Shown: piece by piece, positions 7,309 through 9,050 of the stretch
Layout: the number at the start of each line of letters is the position of its first letter
How positions within the stretch are numbered: position 1 is the stretch's first letter
Origin: Gammaproteobacteria bacterium
GTDB lineage: Bacteria; Pseudomonadota; Gammaproteobacteria; SZUA-229
Direction of reading: 5' to 3'
DNA length: 9,050 nt
Assembly (NCBI GenBank): GCA_016764035.1
Contig: JAESSQ010000047.1
Span: forward strand, 1 to 9,050
Notes under the pieces: generated by a model
The model's database searches: none
What the model was told of the DNA's origin: nothing
Seen by the model: only the letters and a program-made list of their open reading frames with translations
Program-made: the position numbers and the translations under genes

Positions 7309-8097
7309 ATGGACAAACGTAAACAATACCAAATCAAATTAGACTCTCACGTTCATTTCTATGATAACTGGGATATATCACTCAATCAGCTCCTGACATC
7401 CGCATATGCAAACCTTACGCTAGGCAATGCAGCACTGCCAGTTATCTGTTTGCTTGATACAGGAAAAGAAGCGATCTCCGTCACCCAGCAACTGGCAAAA
7501 CCGATGGCCGGCGAATGGCAAAAACACATTGCCGAACTTGAACCGTATAGCTTCTGGTTCAAGAAACAGGAGAAAACCATTCTAGTTATCACTGGTACAC
7601 AAATCAACACTATCGAAGGCCTTGAAGTCCTGGTAATCGGTAATCGCGGGGATGTCACCCATGACATGCCGATAGAAATACTTCTCGAACAACAACGAGA
7701 TGGTTTGTTAAACGTCATACCATGGGCGGCGGGCAAGTGGCTATCTAAACGTGGCAAAATTCTCACACAATTATTGAAAACAATGAAGCCACACCAGTTT
7801 GTATTGGGTGACAATGCGGGCCGACCCTGGCTCTGGACGGGCATTAATCAGCTAGAATATGCCAAGACACATAACATACCTATATTATGCGGATCAGACC
7901 CGTTACCGCTGCATAACCACTATCTAAAATCTGGCACCTATGGCAATCTCCTCAATATCAATATGGATACAAAAAGGCCATGGACATCAATTATACAAGC
8001 CATCCACCATCAAACTCAATCCAACCAGTTCGGCCATCTATCCTCTATACCTAGCTTCGTAATGAATCAATTAAAATTACGCCTACCCTCTTTATAG
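7309..8097 (+). CDS. Unassigned protein with amidohydrolase/PHP-like HxH motif
   Basis: A complete 262-residue protein I cannot assign to a named family. It opens with a short strand and D12-SHVHFYD, the HxH arrangement that starts many metal-dependent hydrolases of the amidohydrolase and PHP superfamilies. Later conserved-looking turns are G167-DNAGRP, preceded by a hydrophobic strand, and G195-SDPLPL, again after a hydrophobic strand (IPILC); D168 and D197 could complete a metal site. The beta-strand/helix alternation fits a TIM-like barrel. No signal peptide or membrane helix. The start is fixed: an in-frame TGA lies at 7291-7293 and no other start codon occurs between it and ATG 7309, though the ribosome binding site is weak. 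It is the first gene of the rightward unit, 23 bases before a glycosyltransferase, so a role with the glycan or its precursors is plausible. The hydrolase call is inference from motifs only. Confidence 0.85.
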   Translation: MDKRKQYQIKLDSHVHFYDNWDISLNQLLTSAYANLTLGNAALPVICLLDTGKEAISVTQQLAKPMAGEWQKHIAELEPYSFWFKKQEKTILVITGTQINTIEGLEVLVIGNRGDVTHDMPIEILLEQQRDGLLNVIPWAAGKWLSKRGKILTQLLKTMKPHQFVLGDNAGRPWLWTGINQLEYAKTHNIPILCGSDPLPLHNHYLKSGTYGNLLNINMDTKRPWTSIIQAIHHQTQSNQFGHLSSIPSFVMNQLKLRLPSL

Positions 8098-8120
8098 AAA
8101 AAAACCACCACTTTTTTATT

Positions 8121-9050
8121 ATGACTGAAAAAATATTACTCATCGCTCCACACCCCTTCTATCAAGAACGAGGCACACCTATTGCTGTGGAGTTATTGAT
8201 TCGCGCACTTTCTGAAAGAGGTTACGCGATTGATTTACTAACATTTAATGAAGGCATAGACGTTCAATACCCAGGTTTAACTATCTACCGCGTGAATCCG
8301 AGGCCGAACATTAAAAACGTTATGCCTGGATTTTCAGGGAAAAAAATCCTGCTCGACATACTAATTTTTTTCAAATTCATCTCCCTGATGAGCAAAAACA
8401 AATACAAAGCTGTACATGCTGTAGAAGAAAGCTCGTTTATGGCAACACTCGTATGCCCTATTTTTAAAACACCCTTTATCTATGATATGGATTCTTCAAT
8501 GGCTACACAGATCATAGATAAAATACACTTTCTCAAACCATTTGAGAAGCTATTAAGGCTGATGGAATCCATACCAATGAGACGCGCTAAAATCGTCATT
8601 CCTGTTTGTCAGGCACTGGCCGATGAAGCTGGAAAATACCGATCACATGGCATCCATGTACTAAAAGACGTGTCATTAGCGAATACCACGTCAGCCAGCT
8701 CAGACAGTATCGTAAACATCAGAAGTAAATATGATATCGCCGGTAAAATCTTCATGTACATCGGTAACCTTGAAAGCTATCAGGGTATTGATCTTATGCT
8801 AGAGGCATTTGCCATCCATTGCCAACGGTACCCAGACGCACGGCTAACCATCATCGGTGGCGCACACGAGCATATCGGACATTACCAGAACAAGTGCAAG
8901 CAGTTGTCAATACGAAATGAAGTTATCTTCATGGGCAAGCAACCAGTAGCACAGATTCATCAGTTCATGTCTCAGTCAGATATCCTGCTATCGCCGCGTA
9001 CTCAAGGCATCAATACACCGATGAAAGTATATAGTTACCTCGATTCTGGC
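8121..9050 (+). CDS. Glycosyltransferase family 4 (GT-B), C-terminus cut by window edge
   Basis: The frame is open for 310 codons from ATG 8121 to the window end. It is a GT-B fold glycosyltransferase of the GT4 type, which transfers a sugar from a nucleotide donor to a lipid-linked or growing glycan at the cytoplasmic membrane face. The N-terminal domain starts with I-LLIAPHPFYQERGTPIAVELLIRAL-like acceptor-side sequence and VEESSF near residue 100. The C-terminal donor domain begins at Y213-IGNLESYQGIDLMLEAF, continues with L-TIIGG and reaches S291-PRTQGINTPMKVYSYLDSG at the edge. That last motif occupies the place of the classical EX7E but carries neither glutamate, a variant I know from other polysaccharide-locus GT4 proteins. 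The ribosome binding site is weak. It follows the HxH protein by 23 bases and is probably co-transcribed. It may belong to one of the exosortase-associated GT4 groups, but I could not decide which; donor and acceptor are unknown. Confidence 0.88.
   Translation, partial: MTEKILLIAPHPFYQERGTPIAVELLIRALSERGYAIDLLTFNEGIDVQYPGLTIYRVNPRPNIKNVMPGFSGKKILLDILIFFKFISLMSKNKYKAVHAVEESSFMATLVCPIFKTPFIYDMDSSMATQIIDKIHFLKPFEKLLRLMESIPMRRAKIVIPVCQALADEAGKYRSHGIHVLKDVSLANTTSASSDSIVNIRSKYDIAGKIFMYIGNLESYQGIDLMLEAFAIHCQRYPDARLTIIGGAHEHIGHYQNKCKQLSIRNEVIFMGKQPVAQIHQFMSQSDILLSPRTQGINTPMKVYSYLDSG

Noticed and set aside
7290..7322. Ten-codon upstream ORF (ATG AAA AAC ... TAA) overlapping the start of the HxH protein
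   Set aside because: It has no ribosome binding site and could be chance; I cannot support a leader peptide.
7386..7844. 152-codon minus-strand frame opposite the HxH protein
   Set aside because: The composition is that of an antisense shadow (rich in S, P, R, C), with no motif, and the plus-strand gene has the better fold pattern and fixed start.

Overview
The window looks like part of an exopolysaccharide/protein-sorting locus of the exosortase A (XrtA, formerly EpsH) type. This is typical of Gram-negative, biofilm- or floc-forming proteobacteria. The DNA is AT-rich, genes are tightly packed with 1-4 base overlaps, and protein sequences look proteobacterial; I would guess an environmental gammaproteobacterium but cannot name it. 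I see no rRNA, tRNA, CRISPR array, insertion sequence or phage gene.

Layout: two divergent transcription units leave a roughly 350-base AT-rich intergenic region (6960-7308). The leftward (minus) unit reads, in order: a BioF2/FemAB-like GNAT acyltransferase; exosortase A with a fused C-terminal EpsI domain; a WalW-type polysaccharide-deacetylase-like protein; a NodU/CmcH/TobZ-type carbamoyltransferase; and a large RIFT-barrel/PcRGLX (YetA)-like carbohydrate-active protein that runs off the left edge. Overlaps (ATGA, TAATG) and short gaps suggest one operon. The rightward (plus) unit starts with an unassigned 262-residue protein with an amidohydrolase/PHP-like HxH motif, followed by a family 4 glycosyltransferase that runs off the right edge.

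How they may work together (inference): the glycosyltransferase builds a surface polysaccharide. The deacetylase-like, carbamoyltransferase, GNAT and RIFT-barrel proteins would modify, trim or attach groups to it. Exosortase/EpsI would cleave and sort PEP-CTERM proteins that are transferred to, or carried with, that glycan. No PEP-CTERM substrate is encoded inside the window. The least explained parts are the HxH protein and the RIFT-barrel protein, whose placement beside an exosortase is the best lead for something undescribed.
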